From: JACCWP01 sp963801045
GTDB lineage: Bacteria > Actinomycetota > Actinomycetes > Propionibacteriales > Nocardioidaceae
Reading direction: 5' to 3'
DNA: 64,000 nt
NCBI GenBank assembly: GCA_963801045.1
Contig: CAWDDC010000003.1
Coordinates: 62,001-126,000, forward strand
Positions 19,557 through 28,627 of this stretch are shown here, piece by piece. Made by a program: the position numbers and the translations under genes. Every line of letters starts with the position of its first letter. Within the stretch, counting starts at the first letter, position 1. Under the pieces are notes generated by a model that saw nothing but the letters and a program-made list of their open reading frames with translations, was not told the origin of the DNA and searched no databases.

Positions 19557-20078
19557 TCAGACCAGCGCGCCGCCCTCGAGGGCGAGCAGCTGGCGCTTGC
19601 GGTCGAGCCCGCCGGCGTAGCCGGTGAGCTTGCCGTTGCTGCCGACCACCCGGTGGCAGGGCACCACGATGGCCAGCGGGTTGGCCCCGTTGGCGAGGCC
19701 CACCGCCCGCGCGCCGTGCCCGGTGAGACCGAGCCCGCGCGCGATCGCGCCGTAGGTCGTGGTGGTGCCGTAGGGGATCTCGCGCAGCGCGCCCCACACC
19801 TGCTGGCGGAACGCCGAGCCGTGCGGCGCCATCGGCAGGTCGAAGTCGGTGCGGTCGCCGGCGAAGTACTCCGCCAGCTGGTCGCGGGCGGCCCGCAGCA
19901 CCGGGTTGTCGTCGTCGCGCTCGCCGGCCGGGATGCCGTGCGGCGCGAACATGACCGCGGTGAGCGCCGCGTCGGCCCCGTCGCCCTCGGCGACGAGCAT
20001 CAGCTCGCCGACCGGGCTGTCGGTGGTGGTCCAGATCGTCGTCATCATCGTCGCCTTCATCGTCGTCGTCATCATCAT
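19557..20078 (-). CDS. ogt: Methylated-DNA-[protein]-cysteine S-methyltransferase
   Basis: Suicidal repair protein that takes methyl groups from O6-methylguanine. The active-site motif is IVVPCHRVVGSNGKLTGYAGG with the acceptor cysteine; YGTTTTYGAIARGLG is the DNA-binding helix region. Up to 173 residues. The N-terminus is odd: the first 14 codons are mostly ATG and ACG (MMMTTTMKATMMTT), giving six in-frame ATGs. The first (20078) overlaps the stop of the upstream Ada-AlkA gene as ATGA, so I keep it; WTTTDSPVGEL is where homology would begin. Confidence 0.93.
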   Translation of the reverse strand: MMMTTTMKATMMTTIWTTTDSPVGELMLVAEGDGADAALTAVMFAPHGIPAGERDDDNPVLRAARDQLAEYFAGDRTDFDLPMAPHGSAFRQQVWGALREIPYGTTTTYGAIARGLGLTGHGARAVGLANGANPLAIVVPCHRVVGSNGKLTGYAGGLDRKRQLLALEGGALV

Positions 20079-21592
20079 CGTTCCTTCGTCTCGTCGGGCC
20101 AGCGTGCGTCCAGCACGCGGTGCCACAGGTGCATGCAGGCGTACGAGCCCCAGGGCTGCCAGCCGGCGCTGCGGGTGCGGAGGGCGGCGCTCGCCGACGC
20201 ACCGCGGAGCCCGAGTGCGGCGTGCAGGCCCACGTCGGTGTCGAGCACCACGTCGGGGTCGCCGAGGGCGCGCATCGCGACGTAGCCGGCCGTCCACGGC
20301 CCGATGCCGGGCACGGCGAGCAGTGCGGCGCGTACGTCGTCGCGCGGCGCGCTGCGGTCGAGCGTCACCTCGTCCGGTGGCGACCGCCTCGGCGAGCGCC
20401 ACCAGGCTGCGGCCGCGCGATGCCGGACCGGCGACCACGTCGGGGCCGGCCGCCGCGACCTGCTCGGGCGTCGGGAACAGGTGGGTCAGCGAACCCGACG
20501 GCACCGGCAGCGGATCACCGATGGCCGCCACCAGTCGGGCGGTCAGGGTGCGGGCCGCGGGCAGGCTCACCTGCTGGCCGAGCACGGCGCGGGCGGCGAG
20601 CTCGAACCCGTCGGGGTGCTCCCGGCACCCGCAGGCCCGGGTGCCGACGCAGGTCGTCGGCCAGCTCGGGATCGAGCCCGAGGACCTCGTGCACCGCGGC
20701 CGGGTCGGCGTCGAGGTCGGCCAGTCGCCGGCAGCGCTCGACCGCGGCGGCCACGTCGCGGACGTCGGACAGGTGCAGGGTGCAGCGCACGGCGGGTGTT
20801 GCGGCGTCGGACCCGCGGTCGGCCGCAGCGTCGGGACGCAGCGCGATGGTGCCGGTGCCGTGCGGCAGCCGCAGGGTGCGGCGGTAGACGCCGAGGTCGC
20901 CGTCGGCACCGACGTCCTCGACACCCGCGACGCTGTGCAGCCGCAGGGAGTGGACCAGCGCGGCGCCGTCGAACGGCCGGCGGCAGGCGAGCCGCAGCTC
21001 GATCCGCCCGGGCTGTGCCGGCAGGTCGCTGCGGGTGGCCGCGGCGCAGCGCGCGCGGCGGGACGCCGTAGACCTCCTGCATGGTCGCGTTGAACTGCCG
21101 GACGCTGGAGAACCCCGCAGCGAACGCGATGTCGGCGAGCGACATCGAGGTCGACTCGACCAGGGTCCGCGCGGTCTGCGCGCGGCGGGCCCGGGCCAGT
21201 GCGAGCGGACCCGCGCCGAGCTCGCCGACCAGCAGCCGGTGCAGCTGGCGCGGGCTGTAGCCGAGCCGGCCGGCCAGCCCCGGGACCCCTTCGCGGTCGA
21301 CCACGCCGTCGCCGATCAGCCGCATGGCCCGGCCGGAGACGGCCGCCGCCACGTCCCAGTCGGGTGAGCCCGGCACGGCCTCCGGGCGGCACCGTCGGCA
21401 GGCCCGGAAGCCGGCCTCCTGCGCCGCCGCCGCACTCGGGTAGAAGCGGGTGTTCTCGCGCCGCGGCGTACGCGCCGGGCAGCTGGGACGGCAGTAGATG
21501 TGGGTCGACGTCACGCCGACGTAGAACACGCCGTCGAAGCGGCGGTCACGGCCGGCGAGGACCCGGTAGCAGCGGTCGGTATCGGTGAGCAC
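20075..21592 (-). CDS. Ada-AlkA fusion: methylphosphotriester sensor/AraC regulator plus 3-methyladenine glycosylase
   Basis: Three parts in order: the Ada zinc domain with four cysteines (THIYCRPSCPARTP and FRACRRCRPEA); an AraC helix-turn-helix (LAGRLGYSPRQLHRLLVGELG, IAFAAGFSSVRQFNATMQE); and an AlkA glycosylase (ELAARAVLGQQVSLPAART, then AVPGIGPWTAGYVAMRALGDPD with the catalytic Asp region). About 507 residues after repairing breaks near 21052, 20623 and 20387. The start is GTG 21592 or ATG 21610. Such proteins sense DNA methylation and activate adaptive-response genes; overlapping ogt is the obvious target. Confidence 0.88.
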
Positions 21593-21743
21593 GTCCCCAT
21601 CCTGACCCATGCCACGGACAGGTACTCGCGGGAATCGGACACGGCCGTCGCGCGTGTCGCGCTTTCGCCCACCTTCGGCCGCGCTCACGGCGTGTCGAGA
21701 CCTGTTGGGGCGGCGGGTTCGGCACCGTGGACGCGTACGGGAC

Positions 21744-21774
21744 GGGCCCCTCCAGGTATGAGCCGGAGGGGCCC
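21744..21774. terminator. Strong hairpin upstream of the Ada-AlkA gene
   Basis: GGGCCCCTCC (21744-21753), 11-base loop, GGAGGGGCCC (21765-21774): a perfect 10-bp stem. It lies between the tRNA genes and Ada-AlkA, so it may end read-through of the minus-strand tRNA transcript. Confidence 0.75.
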
Positions 21775-21812
21775 CCGTGCGTCTCCCCGCACCGCACAGT
21801 GCGAGAAATGCA

Positions 21813-21844
21813 CTGCGGCCCCCCGGAGGACCGGGAGGCCGCAG
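21813..21844 (-). terminator. Hairpin just downstream of tRNA-Glu
   Basis: CTGCGGCC (21813-21820) pairs with GGCCGCAG (21837-21844), with further CCGG pairing inside. It begins 8 bases after the 3' end of tRNA-Glu on the minus strand, the expected place for its terminator. Confidence 0.7.
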
Positions 21845-21851
21845 CAACACG

Positions 21852-21924
21852 TAGCCCCGACGGGATTCGAACCCGCGCTACCGCCTTGAGAGGGCGGCGT
21901 GCTAGGCCGCTACACAACGGGGCC
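21852..21924 (-). tRNA. tRNA-Glu (anticodon CTC)
   Basis: Reverse complement folds as a 73-nt cloverleaf: acceptor GGCCCCG with CGGGGCT, an anticodon stem CCGCC/GGCGG around loop CTCTCAA (anticodon CTC, codon GAG), and T-arm with GGTTCGAATCC. No CCA is encoded. Second in a two-tRNA unit behind gltX. Confidence 0.96.
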
Positions 21925-21965
21925 AGGCCGGTCGGACTCTACCGGCAGAGGTGAGTCGTCACGCG

Positions 21966-22037
21966 CTGGGGTACTAGGACTCGAACCTAGACTAACTGGA
22001 CCAGAACCAGCCGGGCTGCCAATTACCCCATACCCCA
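21966..22037 (-). tRNA. tRNA-Gln (anticodon CTG)
   Basis: Reverse complement folds as a 72-nt cloverleaf with acceptor TGGGGTA/TACCCCA, anticodon stem CTGG/CCAG and loop TTCTGGT (anticodon CTG, codon CAG), and T-loop GGTTCGAGTCC. The T1-A72 acceptor pair is usual for tRNA-Gln. No CCA encoded. 41 bases upstream of tRNA-Glu and 85 bases downstream of gltX on the same strand. Confidence 0.95.
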
Positions 22038-22122
22038 TGGGCGTTCGGTCACGCGGATCGCTCCGGTGCCGAACCGGTCGCCGACTCTACCGGAGCCCGC
22101 TCGGCCCGCCCCAATCGGCCCG

Positions 22123-23618
22123 TCAGCCGAGCACCGCGTCCAGTCGCGCCAGCGACCGGTCGCGCCCGAGCAGCTCCAGCGACTCGAACAGCGGCGGTGA
22201 GATCCGGCGTCCGGTGACCGCGACCCGCACCGGCCCGAACGCCTGCTTGGGCTTGATCCCGAGCCCCTCGACCAGGGCGTCGCGCAGCGCGGACTCGATG
22301 GCCGCGGTCTGCCAGTCGTCCAGGCCGGCAAGGGCGTCCCGCGCGGCGCGCACCACCGTCGAGCCCCTGCTCGGTGAACGCCTTGGCCGCGTCGTCGGCG
22401 TCGACGCTGAAGTCGGCCTCGTCGACGAACAGGAACGCCAGCATGTCGACCGCCTCGGAGAGCACCGCGACCCGCTCCTGCACCAGCGGCGTCGCCGCCT
22501 CGAGCAGCGCGCGGTGCGCCGCGTCGACGGGATCGCCGAGCAGGCCCGCGCTCTGCAGGTAGGGCACCAGCCGGCGGGCGAGGTCGTCGGGTGCCAGGCC
22601 GCGGATCTTGAGCCCGTTGATCGCCTCGGCCTTCTTGAGGTCGAACTGCGCGGAGTTGGGGTTGACCCGCCGTACGTCGAAGGCCGCGGCCATCTCGTCG
22701 AGGTCGAACAGCTCGCGGTCGCCGCCGATGGACCAGCCCAGCAGCGCGAGGTAGTTGAGCAGCCCCTCGGGCAGGAAGCCACGCTCGCGGTAGCTCGCGA
22801 GGCCGACCGCCGGGTCGCGCTTGGACAGCTTGCGGTTGCTCGGCCCCATCACGAACGGCAGGTGGCCGAACTCCGGCAGCACCCCCTCGCCGATGCCGAG
22901 CGCGATCAGCGCCCGGTGCAGCGGCAGCTGGCGCGGGGTCGAGCTGAGCAGGTCCTCGCCGCGCAGCACGTGGGTGATGCCCATGGTGGCGTCGTCGACC
23001 GGGTTGGTGAGCGTGTACAGCGGCTGGCCGTTGGCGCGCACCAGCACCGGGTCGGGCACCGAGCCCGGCTCGAACACGATGTCCCCGCGCACCAGGTCGG
23101 TGAAGGTCACTGCCTCGTCGGGCATCCGGAACCGGAGCACCGGTCGCCTGCCCTCGGCCTCGTAGGCCGCCTTCTGCTCGGCGGTGAGGTCGCGGTGCAG
23201 CCCGTCGTAGCCGCTGTGGCCGCCGGCAGCACGAGCCTGCTCGCGACGCTCCTCGAGCTCCTCGGGCGAGTCGTAGGCGTGGTAGGCGTGGCCGGACTCC
23301 AGCAGCCGGGCCGCCACGTCGTCGTAGAGCGCGGTGCGCTCGGACTGCCGGTAGGGGCCGTGGTCCCCGCCGACCTCCGGGCCCTCGTCCCAGTCGAGCC
23401 CGAGCCAGCGCAACGCGTCCAGCAGGCCGGCGTAGCGACTCCTCGCTGTCGCGGGCGGCGTCGGTGTCCTCGACCCGGAACACGAACGTGCCGCCGGTGT
23501 GCCGGGCGTAGGCCCAGTTGAACAACGCCGTGCGGACGTTGCCGACGTGCAGGTTGCCGGTCGGCGACGGGCAGAACCGCACCCGCACGCCCGCGTCGGG
23601 CCCGGGCGCCTCAGTCAC
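22123..23618 (-). CDS. gltX: Glutamyl-tRNA synthetase
   Basis: Class I synthetase with the HIGH-type motif in RFCPSPTGNLHVGNVRTALFN and the KMSKS-type motif NRKLSKRD. 499 residues after repairing two breaks (near 23438, restoring ESRYAGLLDALRW, and near 22372). The GTG start at 23618 overlaps the stop of the FAH-family gene as GTGA. Because a gatCAB operon is in this window and no glutaminyl-tRNA synthetase is seen, this enzyme is probably non-discriminating and charges both tRNA-Glu and tRNA-Gln (inference). Confidence 0.96.
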
Positions 23619-24394
23619 GCTGCGACCACCGGGTTGGTCAGCGAGCCGATGCCCTCGACCGTCACCGTCACCTGCTCGCCGGGGAGCATCGGCCCGACCC
23701 CCGCCGGCGTGCCGGTGAGGATGAGGTCGCCGGGCAGCAGCGTCATCACGCTGGAGACGTAGGAGACCAGGGTCGGCACGTCGAACAGCAGCAGGGACGT
23801 ACGCGAGTCCTGCTTGACCTCGTCGCCGAGCGACGTGGTGATCCGCAGGTCGCCGATGTCGAGGTCGGTCTCGATCCACGGCCCCACCGGGCAGAAGGTG
23901 TCGTAGCCCTTGCCGCGGGCCCAGGTGGCGTCGAGCTTCTGCAGGTCGCGGGCCGTCACGTCGTTGGCGACGGTGTAGCCGAGGATGACGTCCGGCACCC
24001 TCGCCACGTCGACGTCCTTGCAGATCCGGCCGATCACGACCGCGAGCTCGCCCTCGTACTGCAGGTCGTCGGTCGCGGCGGGGCGCACGATCTGGTCGCC
24101 CGGCCCGATCACGCTGGTGTTGGGCTTGAGGAAGATCAGCGGCTCGTCCGGCACGTCGTTGCCGAGCTCGGACGCGTGCGCGGCGTAGTTGCGGCCGATG
24201 CCGACCACCTTGCTGCGCGGGATCACCGGCGCCAGCAGCCGGACGTCGCCGAGCTGGTGGCGCTCGCCGGTCAGCTCGACGCCGACGTACAGCGGGTCGC
24301 CGGTGAGCACCGCCACCACGGACTCGCCCTCGGCCTCGCCGATGACGCCGAAGCGCGGTTCGCCACCGTCACTGCTGAACCTCGCGATACGCAC
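23615..24394 (-). CDS. Fumarylacetoacetate hydrolase family protein
   Basis: 259 residues. The FAH fold core is visible: KVVGIGRNYAAHASELG, PLIFLKPNTSVIGPGD, the metal-binding EGELAVVIGR, GYTVANDVTARDLQ and GDLILTGTPAGVGPMLPGE. Family members hydrolyse or isomerise 2-oxo acids of aromatic breakdown, or act as oxaloacetate decarboxylase; the substrate cannot be told here. Start GTG 24394. Overlaps gltX by 4 bases, a frequent arrangement in actinobacteria. Confidence 0.92.
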   Translation of the reverse strand: MRIARFSSDGGEPRFGVIGEAEGESVVAVLTGDPLYVGVELTGERHQLGDVRLLAPVIPRSKVVGIGRNYAAHASELGNDVPDEPLIFLKPNTSVIGPGDQIVRPAATDDLQYEGELAVVIGRICKDVDVARVPDVILGYTVANDVTARDLQKLDATWARGKGYDTFCPVGPWIETDLDIGDLRITTSLGDEVKQDSRTSLLLFDVPTLVSYVSSVMTLLPGDLILTGTPAGVGPMLPGEQVTVTVEGIGSLTNPVVAA

Positions 24395-24421
24395 GTCCGC
24401 GAGCGTAACTACCCTGCAGGC

Positions 24422-25258
24422 GTGCGCGATCAACAGGTGTGCGAGCAGGTTCACGGCCAGGATCACGGCCAGGACTTCCCGACGCGCCGCGACGCGCACG
24501 AGGCGCGCGTCGCCGCGTGGGTCGACCCGCGTCCTCGCCCGCCGCGAGCGCGGCGAGAAGCACCCGGTCGAGGACTTCCTGTTCACCTACTACCGGCACT
24601 CCCCCGCCCGGCTGCGGCGCTGGCACCCGGGCGCGTGGGAGCAGGGCGCTGATGCTCGACCTCGAGGCGCTCGCGGCGCTGCGACCGCGGTTGCGTGACG
24701 TCCGCAGGCTGCTGGTGGCCACGGCGTCCCGGCCTGCGGCGTACGGCTGCTTCGGGCTGCACGAGTGGGCGATGGTGCACCGGCAGCCGCAGGAGCCGGC
24801 TGCGGCACGCCGCCTGGCCGCTGCGGCTCGGGCCGGCGGGCACCGACCAGGTGCTCGAGTCGATGCCGGTGCGGTGCACCCACTTCGACGCCTTCCGGTT
24901 CTTCACCGAGTCCGCGCGACCGCTCAACGCCGTGCAGCCGACCCGCGCCGGTCAGGTCGAGCTCGAGCAGCCGGGCTGCCTGCACGCGGGCATGGACCTC
25001 TACAAGTGGGCCTACACGTTCGACCCGCACGTGTCCGCCGAGCTGGTGGCCGACTGCTTCGCGCTGGCCCGCGAGATCCGGGTGCTGGACATGCGCGCCT
25101 CGCCGTACGACCTGACCGCGCTCGGCTACCCACCGGTGCCGATCGAGACGCCGGCCGGCCGGGCCGAGTACGTACGCGCCCAGCGGGAGTTCAGCGCGCG
25201 AGGCGCCCAGCTGCGGGAGCGGCTGGTCGACGAGCTGGACCGGCTGCTCGCGCTCTGA
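24422..25258 (+). CDS. Conserved actinobacterial protein of unknown function
   Basis: About 280 residues after repairing breaks near 24529, 24649 and 24797. Recognisable stretches are EKHPVEDFLFTYYRHSPARL, CFGLHEWAMVHRQPQE, MPVRCTHFDAFRFFT, GCLHAGMDLYKWAYTFDP and MRASPYDLTALGYPPVPIE. Proteins of this kind are often labelled 3-methyladenine DNA glycosylase in actinobacterial genomes, but I see no HhH or other glycosylase motif, so I do not assign that activity. Several His, Cys and Asp residues look catalytic or metal-binding. GTG 24422 is divergent from the FAH gene. Confidence 0.7.
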
Positions 25259-25273
25259 GCAGACCCGACGGCG

Positions 25274-25669
25274 TCACGCCGGGTCGCTGGGGTCGAGGTA
25301 GACGCAGAACGGGTGCCCGGCCGGGTCGAGCAGCACCCGCACGTCGTCCTGCGGCTGGAAGGACGGGAGCTCGGCCCCGAGCGAGACCGCGTGCGCCACC
25401 GCCTCGTCGAGGTCGTCGACCTCGATGTCGAGGTGCATCGACATCTGCGGCTGGCCCGGCGACGCCGGCCACACCGGGCGGACGTAGTGCTCCTCGGTCT
25501 GGAAGGCCAGGTTGTAGCCGGCGGAGTCCGACGGGGCGACCGCCGCGTCACCGCCGCCCTCGTCGAAGAGCTGCCAGTCGAGCAGCCGCGCGTAGAACCG
25601 CGCCAGCGCCGCTCCGTCCGGCGCGTCGAGGACGACGCCCCACCAGGTCTTCTTGGTGCGCAGCGCCAT
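25274..25669 (-). CDS. VOC (glyoxalase/bleomycin-resistance) family protein
   Basis: 131-residue single VOC domain: TWWGVVLDAPDGAALARFYARLL, SMHLDIEVDDLDEAVAHAVSLGA and VRVLLDPAGHPFCVYLDPSDP. Metal-binding residues of active glyoxalases are partly present. Its ATG overlaps the stop of the DUF305 gene by one base (TGATG), so the two are coupled. Substrate unknown. Confidence 0.88.
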   Translation of the reverse strand: MALRTKKTWWGVVLDAPDGAALARFYARLLDWQLFDEGGGDAAVAPSDSAGYNLAFQTEEHYVRPVWPASPGQPQMSMHLDIEVDDLDEAVAHAVSLGAELPSFQPQDDVRVLLDPAGHPFCVYLDPSDPA

Positions 25670-26401
25670 CAGCCGATCCTGGCCTGGATGTCGCGCATCC
25701 GCTGGATCTCGGCGGTCTGCCCGGCGAGGACGCCGGTCGCCATCTCGGTGACCAGGACGTCGGCGCCCGACCGCAGCTGCTCGCGTGCCATCTGCACCGC
25801 ACCACGGTGGTGCCGGATCATCCCCGCGAGGTAGAGCCGGTCGAAGCGGGCGCCGTCGGCGGCCTCCAGCGCGTCCATCTGCTCCGGGGTGAGCATGCCG
25901 GCCATGGCCATGCTCAGGTGGTGCTCGACGTCCTCGAGGGTCGGGGCCTCGAGGTCGCGCTCCTGCAGCCAGCCGGACATGCCGACGATCTCGGCGCCCT
26001 GCGCGTCGCCGATCCGGTCGGCGATCGCGCGCACCTCCGGGTCCTCGGCGCGGGTACGGGCCAGCTCGGCCATCTCCAGCGCCTGCGCGTGGTGCGGGAC
26101 CATGTCGGTGAGGAAGTCCACGTCGGCGTCGTTCCACGCCGCGGCGTCGACGGTGGCGTCGGGGTCGAGGGTGGTGTTGGGCTCGCCCGGTTCGCCGGGC
26201 TGGAGCACGGTAGCCCGGTCGTCGACCTCCGCCGCGCCTCCGTCGGCGCTCGTCGGCCTCGTCGGCGGCCGTGCTCGCACCGGCCCGGCCTGCTCGCTGG
26301 GGTCGTCGCCGTCGGTCGACGAGCAGGCGGCGACCGACAGCGTCAGTGCCGCGACGACCGCGACGACAGCGGTCCGCGGCGTGCGGCCTGCGGACGTGCA
26401 T
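25669..26401 (-). CDS. DUF305 family lipoprotein
   Basis: Exported protein with a lipobox-like signal (ALTLSVAAC) and the DUF305 core: FLTDMVPHHAQALEMAELA, then LYLAGMIRHHRGAVQMAREQL, two HH motifs likely to bind metal. About 244 residues. The start at ATG 26401 has a GGAGGA 10 bases upstream, but the frame breaks within the first codons (near 26398); one GC pair restores MRTSAGRTPRTAVV. DUF305 proteins are linked to copper and other metals, but the role is not established. Confidence 0.88.
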
Positions 26402-26516
26402 CCGTCCGTTCTCCTCCGAATCGATGGCCCGTCCCTCTTGCGCCGTTTCACTACTCTAAGTGAGGATCGTGCACAACCGTACCTTTGCTCCGTCGCTCCG
26501 GAAGGGGACCGCTGCG

Positions 26517-28038
26517 ATGTTCCACCGTCCAGGCCGCCGCACTCTGACCCTGATCGGCGCCGCCGCCGGCGCGCTGGTCGTTGCCACCTTCGCCGTGCCG
26601 GTGCTCGCCGGCCAGCCGGACGCGCCCGAGCCGGTGGTGACCGAGCAGGCCGCGCCGAAGTGCGCGCCGGGTCAACGCGACCTCGCGCAGGCCGACGACC
26701 GGTTCGACCAGGGCTGCATCGCCGGGCAGGACATCGCGCGGCTCGACGACAGCGACGCGACGCTGGGCGAGAACCGGGTCGCCAGCCGCCGGATGTCGCT
26801 GGTGGCCAACCTGCCGCAAGGAGGGCGCGTTCGCCGAGCGACGGCGCATTCAACTCCGACCTCGCCTTCCAGGGCAAGTACGCCTACGCCGGCAACTACA
26901 ACGGCTTCGCGGTCTACGACCTGAGCCAAGCCGGGCGCAGATCGAGCAGCGTCACCCAGGTGGTCTGCCCGGGCTCGCAGAACGACGTCTCCGTGCTCGG
27001 CGACGTCCTGGTGCTGAGCACCGACTCGTCGCGCACCGACGACTCCTGCGCCAGCGGTCGAGCTGCCGGCGACGGAGGAGGAGGCGTGGGAGGGCATCAA
27101 GGTCTTCGACATCAGTGACCCCTCAGCGCCGCGCTACGTCGCGTCGGTCGAGACCGACTGCGGGTCGCACACCCACACGCTGGCGCCGAACGACAACGGC
27201 AAGCAGCTGTTCGTCTACGTCTCGTCGTACAGCCCGGACGCGTCGCTTCCCCGACTGCCAGCCGCCGCACGACTCGATCAGCATCGTGCGGATCCCGGCC
27301 GCCGACGCCCGAGCGCGCCGAGCTCGAGGGCACGCCGGTGCTGTTCCCGGACGGCGGCAACCCCAACGGCACCAGCGGCTGCCACGACATCACCGCCTAC
27401 CCCAGCAAGGACATCGCCGCCGGCGCCTGCATGGGCGACGGCATCCTGATGGACATCACCGACCGCAGGCACCCCGAGGTGACCGAGCAGGTGCGCGACA
27501 CGACCAACTTCGCGTTCTGGCACTCGGCCACGTTCAACAACGACGGCACCAAGGTCGTGTTCACCGACGAGCTCGGCGGTGGCGGCGCGCCCACCTGCAA
27601 CCCGACCGTCGGCTCGGTCCGCGGCGCCAACGGCATCTACGACATCGTGGACGGCGAGCTGGTGCTGAAGAGCTACTACAAGATGCCGCGCACCCAGGCC
27701 AACACCGAGAACTGCGTGGCCCACAACGGCTCGCTGATCCCGGTCCCGGGTCGCGACATCATGGTCCAGGCGTGGTACCAGGGCGGCGTCTCGGTCTTCG
27801 ACTTCACCAACTCCGCGCACCCCAAGGAGCTGGCGTGGTTCGACCGGGGACCGGTCAACGAGGAGGAGCTCGAGATCGGCGGCTCGTGGTCGGCGTACTG
27901 GTACAACGGCTACGTCTACTCCAACGAGATCGCACGCGGCTTCGACGTGCTGAAGATCGACCGCTCGGTGGTCGGCAAGGCAGCGCGCACGAAGCTGGCG
28001 TGTTCAACGCGCAGAGCCAGCCCGACTTCAACGGCTAG
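26517..28038 (+). CDS. Secreted LVIVD-repeat-type protein
   Basis: Begins with a Sec-type signal (RRTLTLIGAAAGALVVATF-AVPVLAG) and contains beta-propeller-like blocks: LAFQGKYAYAGNYNGFAVYD, WEGIKVFDISDPSAPRYVAS, GILMDITDRRHPEVTEQV, GVSVFDFTNSAHPKELAWFD and NGYVYSNEIARGFDVLKID. About 511 residues if roughly seven CG pairs are restored (clear breaks near 26817, 26834, 27060, 27245, 27310 and 27998), the densest damage in the window. ATG 26517 has GGAAGGGGA upstream. Extracellular; ligand or enzyme activity unknown. Divergent from DUF305. Confidence 0.8.
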
Positions 28039-28585
28039 GTCGTGCTCGGCCGTCAGCTCGCAGAGGGCCGTCAGCGTCCGCCAGTTGCGGGCGGTGGCGT
28101 CGACCCCCAGCGGGTGCCGGCGCAGCACCCGGTCGGCCTTGCTGGCGTGCACGCCGTTGGCGTAGTGCACGACGATCTCCTCGCCCTTGGCGACGACGAC
28201 GTCGGGCGCCGTGTCGGCGGCGAGCAACGCCTGCAGGGCGTCCGGGTCGGGCTGGCCCGGACAGGTGCCACACCTGAACCAGCTTCGGTTCGGCCGCGAC
28301 GGCGTCGGGGAACGGGTTCCACGCGAGCACCGCGGCCAGCTGCACGGGGCTGCGGACGATGACCGGCGTGTCGACGTCGAACCGCTCGGCCACGAGCTCC
28401 CGCACCGCCTGCGCGACCTTGGCCGGGCTGCGGTGCGACGACCGCGTCACGATGTTGCCGCTCTGCACGTACGTGCGGACGTCGTCGAAACCGGCTTCGG
28501 CGAGCGCCTCGCGCAGCAGCGGCATCGACACCTTGTTGTGGGCGCCGAGATTGATTCCCCGCAGCAACGAGACCCAGACCGCCAT
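28035..28585 (-). CDS. DUF1697 family protein
   Basis: 184 residues after repairing breaks near 28257 and 28042. MAVWVSLLRGINLGAHNKVSM, DDVRTYVQSGNIV and TARNWRTLTALCEL are the standard DUF1697 blocks. Its corrected TAG stop falls on the same CTAG as the stop of the convergent LVIVD-type gene, leaving no room for a terminator. Function unknown. Confidence 0.88.
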
Positions 28586-28627
28586 GGGGCGACGCTAGTA
28601 CGCGCGCACCGCGGCGGCGGTCGACGG

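Noticed and set aside
24422..25258. 3-methyladenine DNA glycosylase
   Set aside because: That name is common for such proteins, but no glycosylase fold motif is visible, so function is left open.
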